A DNA stretch of 33,789 bases, taken from assembly GCA_024280475.1 (NCBI GenBank), contig JAJRQA010000253.1:1-33789 (forward strand), in the 5' to 3' direction. The notes under the pieces are model-generated. The model was not told the DNA's origin. It did no database searches and saw only the letters and a list, made by a program, of their open reading frames with translations. The translations under genes and the position numbers were made by a program. Positions 14,828 to 23,180 of this stretch are shown piece after piece; within the stretch, counting starts at the first letter, position 1, and each line of letters starts with the position of its first letter. Origin of the DNA: Alphaproteobacteria bacterium (lineage in GTDB: Bacteria > Pseudomonadota > Alphaproteobacteria > Rhizobiales > JAKIUO01).

Positions 14828-17239
14828 ATGAAATTCACATTGAGTTGGTTGAAGGAACATCTGGATACCAAGGCGTCACTTGAAGAGATATGTGATGCCT
14901 TGACGATCACCGGACTGGAGGTTGAGGGCATTGATGATCCAGCGCAAAAATTCGCTGCCTTTGTGATTGGCGAAGTGTTGGACGCGCAGCCCCATCCTGA
15001 CGCTGACAAGCTGCAGGTCTTGAGCGTTGATACCGGCAATGGATCCGTGCAAGTTGTTTGTGGTGCACCCAATGCCCGCAAGGGTTTGAAAGGGGCGTTC
15101 GCGCCGGTTGGTACTTATGTGTCCGGCATCGACATGACTCTTAAAAAGGCCAAGATCCGAGGCGTTGAAAGCTTTGGCATGATGTGCTCGGAGCGCGAGC
15201 TTGAATTGTCGCTTGAGCATGATGGCATCATCGACCTGAAGACAGATGCCAAACCCGGCACCCCGTATGCGCAAGTTGTCGGTCTTGACGATCCGACCAT
15301 TGAAATTGCCATCACGCCGAACCGCCCCGATGCGCTTGGCGTGCGCGGGGTGGCTCGCGATCTCGTGGCAGCCGGGCTTGGCAAGCTTAAAAAAGACCCG
15401 CTCACAGAGACCAAGGGCAAGGGCGACTGTCCGATCAAGATCAAGTTGGATAATCCCGATCAATGCCCCGTGTTTGCTGGCCGCTTGATCACCGGGGTCA
15501 AGAATGGTCCCTCTCCAGACTGGTTGCAACAGCGCCTTAAAGCGGTAGGTCTTCGTCCCATCAATGCGCTGGTCGATATGACCAATTATATTTCCTATGA
15601 CCGTGGACGTCCCTTGCATGTTTATGATGCTGACAAGCTGAAGGGGCATATTCGGGCCAGAGCCGGGCAGAGCGGCGAACAGTTTTTAGCCCTTGATGGC
15701 GAGGCCTATAAAGTCGATGAGCGCATGTGCGTGATTGCTGATGATAGCAGCGTCCTTGGTCTTGGCGGCATTATGGGCGGCGTCGATACTGGCTGTACGA
15801 GCGATACGACCAGTATGTTTATCGAGAGTGCCTGGTTCGATCCCATTAATACGGCGATGACGGGGCGGCGGCTCAATTTGATGTCTGACGCGCGCTATCG
15901 CTTTGAGCGCGGCGTTGACCCATCCTCGGTGGAAGATGGGCTGCATCTGGCCACGCAAATGGTTTTGGATCTTTGCGGCGGCGCACCCAGCAAGATCGAG
16001 ATTGCTGGTACTGCCCCCTTGCGAAAACTGACCATTGAGCTGGAAGCAAAAAAACAGTTCAAGCGCTTGACGGGTGCCGCTCTTAGTGAAAAGAAAATCG
16101 AAAAAATACTCGAAGATCTTGGTTTTAAAGTCAAAACCAAGGGCGATGGTATGAAAGTAAAGGTGCCTGAATGGCGCCCTGATGTGCATGGCCCCGCTGA
16201 TCTTGTTGAAGAGGTTGTGCGTATTTATGGGGTCGATAATATCCCGACCACACCTTTGCGAACTTTATCCGGCGTTGCCAAGCCCGTATTGACGATCCGC
16301 CAGAAGCGAGTGTCGCGGGCGCGCAGATTATTGGCCGGACGCGGGCTCGTTGAAGCCGTTACCTATTCCTTTATTGCGCGCACGCATGCAAGCTTGTTTG
16401 GCGGTGGCGCCGATGCTGTGGAACTGGCGAACCCTATTTCCAGTGATATGTCGAGTATGCGCCCCAGCCTAATGCCAGGACTGCTTGGCGCTATCAAACG
16501 CAATCGCGCACGTGGTGTCATGGATGCTGCCCTGTTTGAAGTTGGGCAGTCTTATCGCGGCGATCAGCCAGATGATCAATATGTTAGTGCCTGCGGTATC
16601 CGCTTTGGCCAAAATGGTATGGACGGGTCGGGGCGTCATTGGTCTGGTAATGCCGACAGCGTTGATCTGTTTGACGTGAAGGCCGATTGCATGGCGCTTC
16701 TGTGCCAGCTTGGTGTCGATACGAACAGGGTTCAGGTTACCAGAGATGCGCCAGACTGGTATCATCCCGGGCGCTCTGGTGTCATTCGTCTTGGTCCCAA
16801 AATCATTCTTGCCAATTTTGGCGAACTGCATCCAGGCATGCTTGGTAAAATGGCAGTGTCTGGTGCGATGGCCGGGTTCGAGCTGTTCATCGACAATCTG
16901 CCCGTGCCAAAACGAAAAGGTACAAGCCATACGCGCACGGCGCTCGAAATCACCGACCTGCAGCCGGTTAAGCGCGATTTCGCGTTTCTGGTTGGTATTG
17001 ATACACCTGCGATTGATGTGGTACGCGCCGCTCAATCTGCCGATAAAAAACTCATCGAGGCAGTCAATGTGTTTGATAGTTTTGAAGGGGAGGCGCTTGG
17101 CGCTGACAAAAAATCCCTGGCTATCGAGGTGACCTTATTGCCTTTTGAGGCAACCTTGACCGACAAGCAGATCGAAGAGGTGGCCAGCAACGTCATCGCC
17201 GCGGTGACCAAGGCAACGGGCGGTGAAATTCGCGGCTAG
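14828..17239 (+). CDS. pheT: Phenylalanyl-tRNA synthetase beta subunit
   Basis: The beta subunit of PheRS provides editing and tRNA binding. The 803-residue length is normal. Domains in order are an EMAP/OB-fold tRNA-binding domain (about 40-150, with VVCGAPNARKGLKGAFAPVGT and SFGMMCSERELELS), the B3/B4 editing region (about 210-375, with RFERGVDPS), the B5 domain (about 400-470), the catalytic-like core (about 480-690, ANPISSDMSSMRPSLMPGLL) and the C-terminal FDX-ACB anticodon-binding domain (about 710-800, LQPVKRDFAFLV through NVFDSFEGEALG to PFEATLTDKQIEEV). AAGGA lies about eight bases upstream of the ATG. Confidence 0.97.
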   Translation: MKFTLSWLKEHLDTKASLEEICDALTITGLEVEGIDDPAQKFAAFVIGEVLDAQPHPDADKLQVLSVDTGNGSVQVVCGAPNARKGLKGAFAPVGTYVSGIDMTLKKAKIRGVESFGMMCSERELELSLEHDGIIDLKTDAKPGTPYAQVVGLDDPTIEIAITPNRPDALGVRGVARDLVAAGLGKLKKDPLTETKGKGDCPIKIKLDNPDQCPVFAGRLITGVKNGPSPDWLQQRLKAVGLRPINALVDMTNYISYDRGRPLHVYDADKLKGHIRARAGQSGEQFLALDGEAYKVDERMCVIADDSSVLGLGGIMGGVDTGCTSDTTSMFIESAWFDPINTAMTGRRLNLMSDARYRFERGVDPSSVEDGLHLATQMVLDLCGGAPSKIEIAGTAPLRKLTIELEAKKQFKRLTGAALSEKKIEKILEDLGFKVKTKGDGMKVKVPEWRPDVHGPADLVEEVVRIYGVDNIPTTPLRTLSGVAKPVLTIRQKRVSRARRLLAGRGLVEAVTYSFIARTHASLFGGGADAVELANPISSDMSSMRPSLMPGLLGAIKRNRARGVMDAALFEVGQSYRGDQPDDQYVSACGIRFGQNGMDGSGRHWSGNADSVDLFDVKADCMALLCQLGVDTNRVQVTRDAPDWYHPGRSGVIRLGPKIILANFGELHPGMLGKMAVSGAMAGFELFIDNLPVPKRKGTSHTRTALEITDLQPVKRDFAFLVGIDTPAIDVVRAAQSADKKLIEAVNVFDSFEGEALGADKKSLAIEVTLLPFEATLTDKQIEEVASNVIAAVTKATGGEIRG

Positions 17240-17263
17240 TTCGCATGGGAAGGGATTGAACCA

Positions 17264-17473
17264 ATGGCCCCATTCGATTGGCATCGTGATGAGATAGTGC
17301 GATCGACGCCGGTTACTTTTACTTACCGAAATACACAAAATGTACGACGTTTTTTGACCGTGCAATGCGGTGATCACTTCAGGTTTGATCGAGCATTCAT
17401 GGCGTGGATTAAAGATGGCTCCTCCAAAAATATGGGCGATGTTGCTGACGAATGGCTTCGCCGCAATAGCTAG
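17264..17473 (+). CDS. Small DUF6434-like protein
   Basis: This 69-residue protein reads MAPFDWHRDEIVRSTPVTF, then YRNTQNVRRFLTVQCGDHF, then FDRAFMAWIKDGSSKNMGDVADEWLRR. The pattern FDW-R-EI, Y-NTQNVRRFF, GDHF-F-FM-W, T--DA--EW is what I know as the DUF6434 domain, sometimes found next to a SAP DNA-binding domain. Here the domain stands alone. Function unknown. GGGAAGGGA (17247-17255) lies eight bases before the ATG and is a strong ribosome-binding site. It follows pheT by 24 bases and is probably the last gene of that transcript. The start region shows 9-nt complementarity to the C/U-rich loop of the candidate small RNA near 30650. Confidence 0.8.
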   Translation: MAPFDWHRDEIVRSTPVTFTYRNTQNVRRFLTVQCGDHFRFDRAFMAWIKDGSSKNMGDVADEWLRRNS

Positions 17474-17489
17474 GGAAGTGATCACTGTC

Positions 17490-17517
17490 TTGTGCAGGGC
17501 TGGAATTCTTGTAAGAT
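17490..17517 (+). promoter_or_regulatory. Putative sigma-70 promoter of the caspase-family gene
   Basis: TTGTGC (17490-17495), a 16-base spacer and TAAGAT (17512-17517) give a moderate match. The predicted start near 17524 leaves a 33-base leader that contains the GAGGG ribosome site at 17543-17547. A perfect 10-bp palindrome AGTGATCACT lies just upstream (17477-17486). Confidence 0.4.
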
Positions 17518-17556
17518 AGAGATAGTTTGTTTTATCGCTATTGAGGGATTATCGAG

Positions 17557-19263
17557 ATTAAATCTGTTTGGATCATTAGTGCCGCGATAGGCTTCACGTT
17601 TGGTACGTTTGTCTCGGCCAGCGCCGCCTCCAAACGGGTCGCGTTAGTCATTGGCAACTCTACTTATGAATATACCAGCGTTTTAAACAATCCAAAAAAT
17701 GATGCTGTGGCTATTTCCAAAGCCCTCAAAGAGGTGGGTTTTGATGTTATAACGGCGATTGACGCAAAATATAAACACATGCCCAAGGTGCTCTCAAAGT
17801 TTGATCAAAAACTACGCACCGCTGATGTTGGTCTGCTCTATTATTCCGGTCATGGCTTGCAGATCGAGGGCCGCAACTATCTGGTGCCTGTTGATTCTGA
17901 TATCAGTTCTGAAATTGATGTGCAATTCCAGACCGTGCGACTTGATCGTATTTTGAATGTCATGCAATCGGGACCAAAAACCACTTTGGTGTTTCTGGAT
18001 GCCTGCCGTGACAATCCGCTGGCCAAAAAACTGGCGCGCTCTCTCCAGACCCGCTCATCGATCATTGGCCGCGGCTTGGCGCGGATCAAGGCGCAATCAG
18101 ATATGATGGTTGCTTATGCGACGGCACCGGGGGACGTTGCCCAGGACGGTACCGGTAAATATTCGCCCTTCACCAAAGCAATGGTGGCGCATATTGCAAC
18201 GCCGGGTCTCGATATTTCGCAGATGTTGCGCCGCGTGCGCAAGGATGTGATGGTTGAGACCGGACATGAGCAGGTGCCCTGGACGAACTCTTCATTGACC
18301 TCCGACTTTATTTTCCAGCCAAAGCAAGGTAGTGAGGCGCCAGCTGTTGCAACTAGAGCTGGACCTCAGCACGCCGGAAATAGTCTGCAATCGCAGGTGC
18401 AAAATGCCTGGAATGCTACGGTCAGTGTGGGGTCCTGCGGGGCCTATCGCCATTTCAAGAAATCCTATGCACAGTCTTTTTATGCCGGACTTGCTCAATC
18501 GTGGATCGATAAAAATTGCGCGAAAACAGCGCAACCAGTAAAGCCCAAGCGGCCGGTCGTGGTTGCCATGCTTCCCCCCAAGCTTGACCCAGCTCGTGGC
18601 CCCGCAAAAAGTTTGCGAGATATGAAGCGGTTGGCCCGTACAATGCAGGCTGAACTACAGCGCGTTGGCTGTTTGAGTGGCGTGGTGGATGGTGTTTGGG
18701 GGCGGGGTTCTCGTCGGGCTGTTGATGAATATAATCGCGTCGCCAGCCGAAAAATATCACCCGATCTGCCAAGTCTTGAGGCAATCAATGTCCTCAAGTC
18801 GGCTAGACCATCAACCTGCCAGTTGCAACCCGATATAGCGCGCGCCCTGCCTGGTAAATGGTCGTGCCAATTCAAGACTAATGTCTATTTGACGCGGGAT
18901 GTTTTCTTGATGAGAAAAGGCAAGAAAGTCATTGGCGAAAAATGTCGGGGCGATACAGTGATCAGCGAATTTGACGGCAAATATTATTGGCTGAAGCAAT
19001 CGCAAAACTGCAACACGAAATCTGTCCTGACATTTGGTCTCCCGGTGAATAAAAATTCGACCATCAAATCAAAACTCTGGTTCAAAGGTGATGTGTTATA
19101 TGGGCAGGCCTATAAAACCTCCAAGAAAAACGTCCCACCCGGCTGGAACCCGGTCGCGCGCTTTGAGCTAAGCGACAAAGTGCTAAAAACATCGGTCAGC
19201 GGCTATGTCACGCAAAAAGGCGAGAAATACCGCTTCGCCACCAGCGGCACTTGTGTGCGGTAG
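17557..19263 (+). CDS. Secreted caspase-family (peptidase C14) protein with PG-binding-like domain; apparent ATT start
   Basis: The caspase fold is clear: RVALVIGNSTYEY, NNPKNDAVAISKALKEVGFDV, YYSGHGLQIEGRNYLVP with the catalytic His (H99), and LVFLDACRDNP with the catalytic Cys (C150). The usual first strand and a signal peptide (WIISAAIGFTFGTFVSASAASKR) are encoded upstream of the first conventional start, GTG at 17707. A stop lies in frame at 17542, and between the two there is no ATG, GTG or TTG. The ATT at 17557 is nine bases from GAGGG and is the only placement that keeps the domain and signal, giving 568 residues. Residues 355-425 (ELQRVGCLSGVVDGVWGRGSRRAV) resemble a peptidoglycan-binding domain. 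The last 135 residues (GKWSCQFKTN to GTCVR) are unrecognised. Substrate unknown. Confidence 0.85.
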   Translation: MKSVWIISAAIGFTFGTFVSASAASKRVALVIGNSTYEYTSVLNNPKNDAVAISKALKEVGFDVITAIDAKYKHMPKVLSKFDQKLRTADVGLLYYSGHGLQIEGRNYLVPVDSDISSEIDVQFQTVRLDRILNVMQSGPKTTLVFLDACRDNPLAKKLARSLQTRSSIIGRGLARIKAQSDMMVAYATAPGDVAQDGTGKYSPFTKAMVAHIATPGLDISQMLRRVRKDVMVETGHEQVPWTNSSLTSDFIFQPKQGSEAPAVATRAGPQHAGNSLQSQVQNAWNATVSVGSCGAYRHFKKSYAQSFYAGLAQSWIDKNCAKTAQPVKPKRPVVVAMLPPKLDPARGPAKSLRDMKRLARTMQAELQRVGCLSGVVDGVWGRGSRRAVDEYNRVASRKISPDLPSLEAINVLKSARPSTCQLQPDIARALPGKWSCQFKTNVYLTRDVFLMRKGKKVIGEKCRGDTVISEFDGKYYWLKQSQNCNTKSVLTFGLPVNKNSTIKSKLWFKGDVLYGQAYKTSKKNVPPGWNPVARFELSDKVLKTSVSGYVTQKGEKYRFATSGTCVR

Positions 19264-19300
19264 CGAGAGTCAGGAAGGTGGATGTCTTGCGCAGACAGCG

Positions 19301-19330
19301 CTGGGGACTGGTCCCCAGACCCCATTTTTT
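19301..19330 (+). terminator. GC-rich hairpin plus T-run after the caspase-family gene
   Basis: CTGGGGAC (19301-19308) and GTCCCCAG (19311-19318) form a perfect inverted repeat. A short ACCCCA spacer leads into six Ts (19325-19330). It probably ends the caspase transcript, although the spacer is longer than ideal. It closely flanks the next gene's stop codon. Confidence 0.55.
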
Positions 19331-19784
19331 AAGTTTGGGGGGTGAGGTCGATGACCTCAATTTCTATTCCAAACTCTTTATCCAGCCAGTTTCGGATAGC
19401 TAGCCTGAATGGTTGTTTGCTTTTTTTCTCACCCCCGGGTTTTGAGATAAATAGTAATTTTTTGATATTTTTCCCCAAGCTTTTTGCCAAGAGGACCTTA
19501 AATATATCTTTTTCGTATTCGGAGTTGGGATATTTTAAACCCAGAGATATTTCGACGGCAATCCCCTCGTCAGGGAAGTAGAAGTCAACTGCTGAACTAT
19601 TTTCTCCGCAAATATTTTTTTGACTATAGTCTTCGCCAAACTGGGCCTCCATTTGGTTACCAAGGGCTTTTATGTAGTCATTTGTGGACGTGTTCCCTTT
19701 TCCAGGGCCTTTTTTATCAAAAAATCCATCCATATCTGATGCAACCTGATTTGAAAATTTCAATAATTGTGAGACTTTATCCAT
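19329..19784 (-). CDS. Small AT-rich accessory gene, possible PD-(D/E)XK-like protein
   Basis: The product has 151 residues; I do not recognise it with certainty. The N-terminal half is helical and polar. The core segment SSAVDFYFPDEGIAVEIS has an Asp (D67) and, after a ten-residue gap, Glu (E78) on paired strands, as in the PD-(D/E)XK nuclease fold. The expected Lys is Ser, with K84 and K96 nearby. A strand follows (KKLLFISKPGGEKK), and the C-terminus reads FGIEIEVIDLTPQT. This resembles restriction-enzyme-like or DUF-type nucleases, but the match is weak. The ATG at 19784 has AAGGAAG six bases upstream. Its base composition is clearly more AT-rich than its neighbours and it is bracketed by hairpins, which suggests transfer. 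Confidence 0.72.
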   Translation of the reverse strand: MDKVSQLLKFSNQVASDMDGFFDKKGPGKGNTSTNDYIKALGNQMEAQFGEDYSQKNICGENSSAVDFYFPDEGIAVEISLGLKYPNSEYEKDIFKVLLAKSLGKNIKKLLFISKPGGEKKSKQPFRLAIRNWLDKEFGIEIEVIDLTPQT

Positions 19785-19809
19785 ACAAACTTCCTTCAAC
19801 AAATGGGTT

Positions 19810-19828
19810 CCAAGGGATTATCCCTTGG
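19810..19828. repeat. Palindromic hairpin CCAAGGGA-TTA-TCCCTTGG
   Basis: This perfect 8-bp inverted repeat with a 3-base loop lies upstream of the AT-rich gene, opposite the CTGGGGAC hairpin at its other end. Short GGG/CCC palindromes of this kind recur between genes in some Alphaproteobacteria. No T-run follows, so it is not a simple terminator. Confidence 0.5.
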
Positions 19829-19860
19829 CTCTGTCCGAGCAGGACGCCAGACCGGCGAGG

Positions 19861-21099
19861 TCATTTTATTCCATTGCCGATAATCTGTTCGCCCTGCCAT
19901 TGTTTATGGAGCAACAGCGCACCAACAAGCGATACAGCTGCCAGCAATGCCATGACCAGATAGGCATGCGGGCCAAGGCTTGCATAAAGCGATCCAGAAA
20001 TCATTGTCATGATGCCCATGATGACGCCCATGGCAAAGGCGGCATAGAGCCCCTGGCCGGTCGCAGAATATTGTTCGGGCACTGCTTGCGCGATAAAATG
20101 GATGGCCCCAAGATGTGCGGCTCCAAATGACAGGGCATGTAAAATTTGCACGGGAAATAAAATATATAAGGGGGGATCAAACGCCGTGATGATCCAACGG
20201 ACAACCGCGCCAAGGGCGGCAAAGATCAATAATTTTGTGGGACCAAAACGGGCTAGTAGGGGGGCTGACCATGCGAACAGGGTCACCTCGGCAAGCACGC
20301 CAACCGCCCACAACGCTCCAATGACGCCAGCGGCAATATTGAGACTTTGCCAGTGCAGGGTGCCAAAGCCATAAAGAATGGCATGGGTTGCCTGAATACC
20401 TGCTGAGGTCATCAAAAACAGGATGAACAGTTTTGAGCGCATGAGTTGCAGGGCATCAAGCCAATGGATCGGCGGTAGGGGGGCGGCTTTTTCCATCTGC
20501 CTTTTACTGGTGCCAATGGGGAGAGCGTAGGCGCTGACGATGGTAATGAGAATGGCGGCCAGCATCATATACAAGATCAGCCCATCACCCCAGCGATCGA
20601 TGAGGGCGCCGCCGACCAGACTGGCAATAATGAAGGTCAAGGATCCCCATAGGCGGATGCGGCCATAATCAAGTCCCGCCAGTTTAACCTCGGACATGGC
20701 AATTGATTCAGTGAGCGGCATCACAGATGTCCAGAATATGCCAAACAATGCGGAGACGATTAAAAGCGGCCAGAACCCCTGTAACGGTACAAAGGCCAGT
20801 AGCGACAAAAATGATCCCCAGGTCAGCCCAATGAGCACGCGGCGTCGATCTCCCAGATGATCGGCGAGAAATGAAATGATGGGGGTGAAAATCAGACGAG
20901 TCAGCAAAGGAGCTGCGAGAATAAAACTGATTTCGACCTCGTCAAGACCCCTCGATTTTAGCCATACGGGGAAAAATGGGAGAATTATCCCCACTAGCAA
21001 AAACACAGCACCATAAAAACTGGCTAGCCTGATCGCCAGCTCCATCGCGTCTTTACGCGGGTTTTTAGGTTTCATAGCGGGTTCGGTGGGTTTGTTCAT
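19861..21099 (-). CDS. MFS transporter (HcaT/3-phenylpropionate-like)
   Basis: This 412-residue integral membrane protein has about 12 helices. The pattern RLASFYGAVFLLVGIILPFFPVWLKSRGL, then LLTRLIFTPIISFLADHLGDRRRVLIGL (the loop 2-3 motif with D and RRR), then LWGSLTFIIASLVGGALIDRWG fits the MFS_1_like group that includes the E. coli HcaT and nucleoside-H+ symporter relatives. The substrate cannot be told from sequence, and no catabolic genes lie nearby. The start at 21099 has no strong Shine-Dalgarno; an in-frame ATG at 21075 is an alternative. It is divergent from cheZ across 111 bases. Confidence 0.9.
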   Translation of the reverse strand: MNKPTEPAMKPKNPRKDAMELAIRLASFYGAVFLLVGIILPFFPVWLKSRGLDEVEISFILAAPLLTRLIFTPIISFLADHLGDRRRVLIGLTWGSFLSLLAFVPLQGFWPLLIVSALFGIFWTSVMPLTESIAMSEVKLAGLDYGRIRLWGSLTFIIASLVGGALIDRWGDGLILYMMLAAILITIVSAYALPIGTSKRQMEKAAPLPPIHWLDALQLMRSKLFILFLMTSAGIQATHAILYGFGTLHWQSLNIAAGVIGALWAVGVLAEVTLFAWSAPLLARFGPTKLLIFAALGAVVRWIITAFDPPLYILFPVQILHALSFGAAHLGAIHFIAQAVPEQYSATGQGLYAAFAMGVIMGIMTMISGSLYASLGPHAYLVMALLAAVSLVGALLLHKQWQGEQIIGNGIK

Positions 21100-21210
21100 T
21101 TTAGCTTAACGGTGATTGGTCATAACTAGATTAGGAGGCATGCGCTTAAACTGATCTGATTCCTATCGGAGCATAGCGCACGGCATTGAAGGTCATTGAT
21201 AGAGAGTGTT

Positions 21211-22173
21211 ATGAACAATTCCAAGGCGGTCGTCGAGGCAGCGCAAACATATGATGCTGATCAGCTTGATCGAGATGAATATCAGGCACTGGAAACTGCC
21301 TTGCTGCAAACAGTGCGTGGGCGCAATTTTTTGACCGAATATCTGCGCCGCAATGGGGGCGATGCTGTTTCCGCCAGCACGATGATGATGGCTGAAGGAA
21401 TATCCTCGCCGGCTGCTGGTAGTGATACTGACAAAATATTGCAAGCCGTGGAAAAACTGCACACAGCTGTGATGGAGCAGCAAAAAGGTCCGGTTTTTGA
21501 TCATGCTCGTATGGATATTCTGGAAATGGCCAAGGCCATTTCCAAAACAAGGTCGGAAATCGCCGCCATGCGCACCGATGGGGACAGTGACCATATGTCG
21601 GTTGCGGCGGGTGAAATGGACGCCATTGTTCAGTCTACTGAAAAAGCTACCAATGATATTCTTCAAGCCGCTGAGAAAATTCAGGAAGTGGCTTGGCGAC
21701 TGCGCGAAGCAGGTGTTGAAGAGGCCGCCTGTGAAGAGATCGACAATAATGCCACCGAAATATATATGGCCTGTTCTTTTCAGGATATCACTGGCCAGCG
21801 CACCACCAAAGTCGTACGGGTTCTGCAATATCTTGAAGCGCGGATCAACTCGATGATCGAAATATGGGGTTTGTCTGAAGATGAAGAACTGGCAGGCGAA
21901 GTCAATACCGGCAATGCCATAATGTCAGACGAGCGTCCAGATGGTCATTTATTGAACGGCCCGCAAATGCATGAGGATGCTTTGGCGCAGGATAATATTG
22001 ATGCACTGCTCGAAGAGGACCCCTTTGCACCAGCCACCAATGAGGATCAGCTCGCACCGCAAAGCACAAACACTGTCGAGCTTTTGTCTGAAGACGCGAT
22101 AGATGATATCTTTGATGCAGCCTCCCCCGACGAGGAAATCGATGAAGAACAGCTTAAAGCTTTGTTTAACTGA
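21211..22173 (+). CDS. cheZ: Chemotaxis protein phosphatase CheZ
   Basis: CheZ dephosphorylates CheY-P to reset flagellar signalling. The product has 320 residues from the ATG at 21211; a TTG at 21196 is in frame but less likely. The centre is a long helical hairpin (about residues 95-220). Its tip contains ACSFQDITGQRTTKVVRVL, the CheZ active-site signature, with the catalytic Gln equivalent Q196 or its neighbour Q191. E. coli CheZ has 214 residues; this one has an N-terminal extension and a long acidic tail. The tail holds QDNIDALLEEDPF (260-272), very like the E. coli CheY-binding tail QDQVDDLLDSLGF, and a second similar motif, EDAIDDIFDAA (294-304). No other che gene is in the window. Confidence 0.88.
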   Translation: MNNSKAVVEAAQTYDADQLDRDEYQALETALLQTVRGRNFLTEYLRRNGGDAVSASTMMMAEGISSPAAGSDTDKILQAVEKLHTAVMEQQKGPVFDHARMDILEMAKAISKTRSEIAAMRTDGDSDHMSVAAGEMDAIVQSTEKATNDILQAAEKIQEVAWRLREAGVEEAACEEIDNNATEIYMACSFQDITGQRTTKVVRVLQYLEARINSMIEIWGLSEDEELAGEVNTGNAIMSDERPDGHLLNGPQMHEDALAQDNIDALLEEDPFAPATNEDQLAPQSTNTVELLSEDAIDDIFDAASPDEEIDEEQLKALFN

Positions 22174-22333
22174 TCCAGGTTTTGTTCCCTCCAGATCATA
22201 ATCGCAAGAGCCAGAGCGCGCAAATAGCCGCGCGGCTCACAAGCTTTTTATTCGATTTGCCTATTTCAATCCCGATGACTATGGTGAGGAAACTGGAAGT
22301 TCCATTGATTACTATTTCGGGGAAGGGTCTATC

Positions 22334-23068
22334 ATGCTTCGTATACTGTTCTTGCTACTTGCCGTCTTTATCGGCGGCTGGGTCGCTTGGCCTGCCTATT
22401 CCGCTTATCAGATTTATGGCGGTATGCAATCCGCTGATACAGGGCTCCTGGAGCGTAAAATCGACTGGGATTCCATGCGTACATCTTTGCGACCAGCAGT
22501 CGCCAGTGAAGTCGAAAAAGCCATGGGTGGCGGCGCAAAAGGGTTGACGGGCGCCTTGATGCCCCAGATCATTGATGCGGCTCTCAAGGCTGTTGTCACG
22601 CCCAAGGGGCTGGCGCAGGTGATGGCGCATGGCGGCGATGTGTCGAGCGCAGTGAGTGAAATCGTATCAAAACAGGCGGGTAAGCTGGGAGGGCTTGGTG
22701 CCCTTGCTGGCGGCGGTGATAGCGGCGGCGGCGGCATGCTTGGCAAACTGCTTGGCGGCGGTGACAAAGGTGGCTCAGGCGGTATTTTAGGCGGCTTGCT
22801 CGGCAATAAAAAAGTGCGTGAAATGGCCGGCGACAAGCTCGGTGGGATGATGAAGAAAAAAGAGCCTGAAATGGCTGACAAGCCTTCCACTTCTTCCTCT
22901 CCTTCCTATGGTCTGGCCAATATCAAACGCTTTGCCTATACCGGCATTGGCACGATGGAAGTGGGCGTTGCCAAAGATCCAGCTATCGACACATCTGATG
23001 TCACGGCAATCATGGAATTTCGGGATTTTGACTGGAAACTGACCGGCTTGGTGCCGCGCTCCAAATAA
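22334..23068 (+). CDS. DUF2939-type membrane-anchored protein
   Basis: The protein has 244 residues. The N-terminus MLRILFLLLAVFIGGWVAWPAYSAYQIYGGMQSAD is a membrane anchor followed by the DUF2939 pattern AY--Y-I--G---D---L---IDW---R-SL. A Gly-rich low-complexity stretch (residues 125-160, repeats of GGGDSGGGG and LLGGG) separates this from a Lys-rich segment. A C-terminal beta-like domain follows (IKRFAYTGIGTMEVGVAKD, then DVTAIMEFRDFDWKLTGLVPR). The ATG has GGGGAAGGG six bases upstream. Function is unknown. It follows cheZ by 160 bases that contain an imperfect GC-rich hairpin before AAGCTTTTTATT. Confidence 0.85.
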   Translation: MLRILFLLLAVFIGGWVAWPAYSAYQIYGGMQSADTGLLERKIDWDSMRTSLRPAVASEVEKAMGGGAKGLTGALMPQIIDAALKAVVTPKGLAQVMAHGGDVSSAVSEIVSKQAGKLGGLGALAGGGDSGGGGMLGKLLGGGDKGGSGGILGGLLGNKKVREMAGDKLGGMMKKKEPEMADKPSTSSSPSYGLANIKRFAYTGIGTMEVGVAKDPAIDTSDVTAIMEFRDFDWKLTGLVPRSK

Positions 23069-23180
23069 CGGGATTGACGCCTCACTAAGTTCTGATTGCG
23101 CCTGTTTGTGGCCTGCTGAATTTTTGATTTAATCCAGGGCGCTGACTGTCTGTGAGCCTGGTGATAAACGGTGGATTGGC

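Noticed and set aside
14876-15649. Minus-strand open frame of 257 codons inside pheT
   Set aside because: Shadow of the pheT coding sequence; the translation shows no domain.
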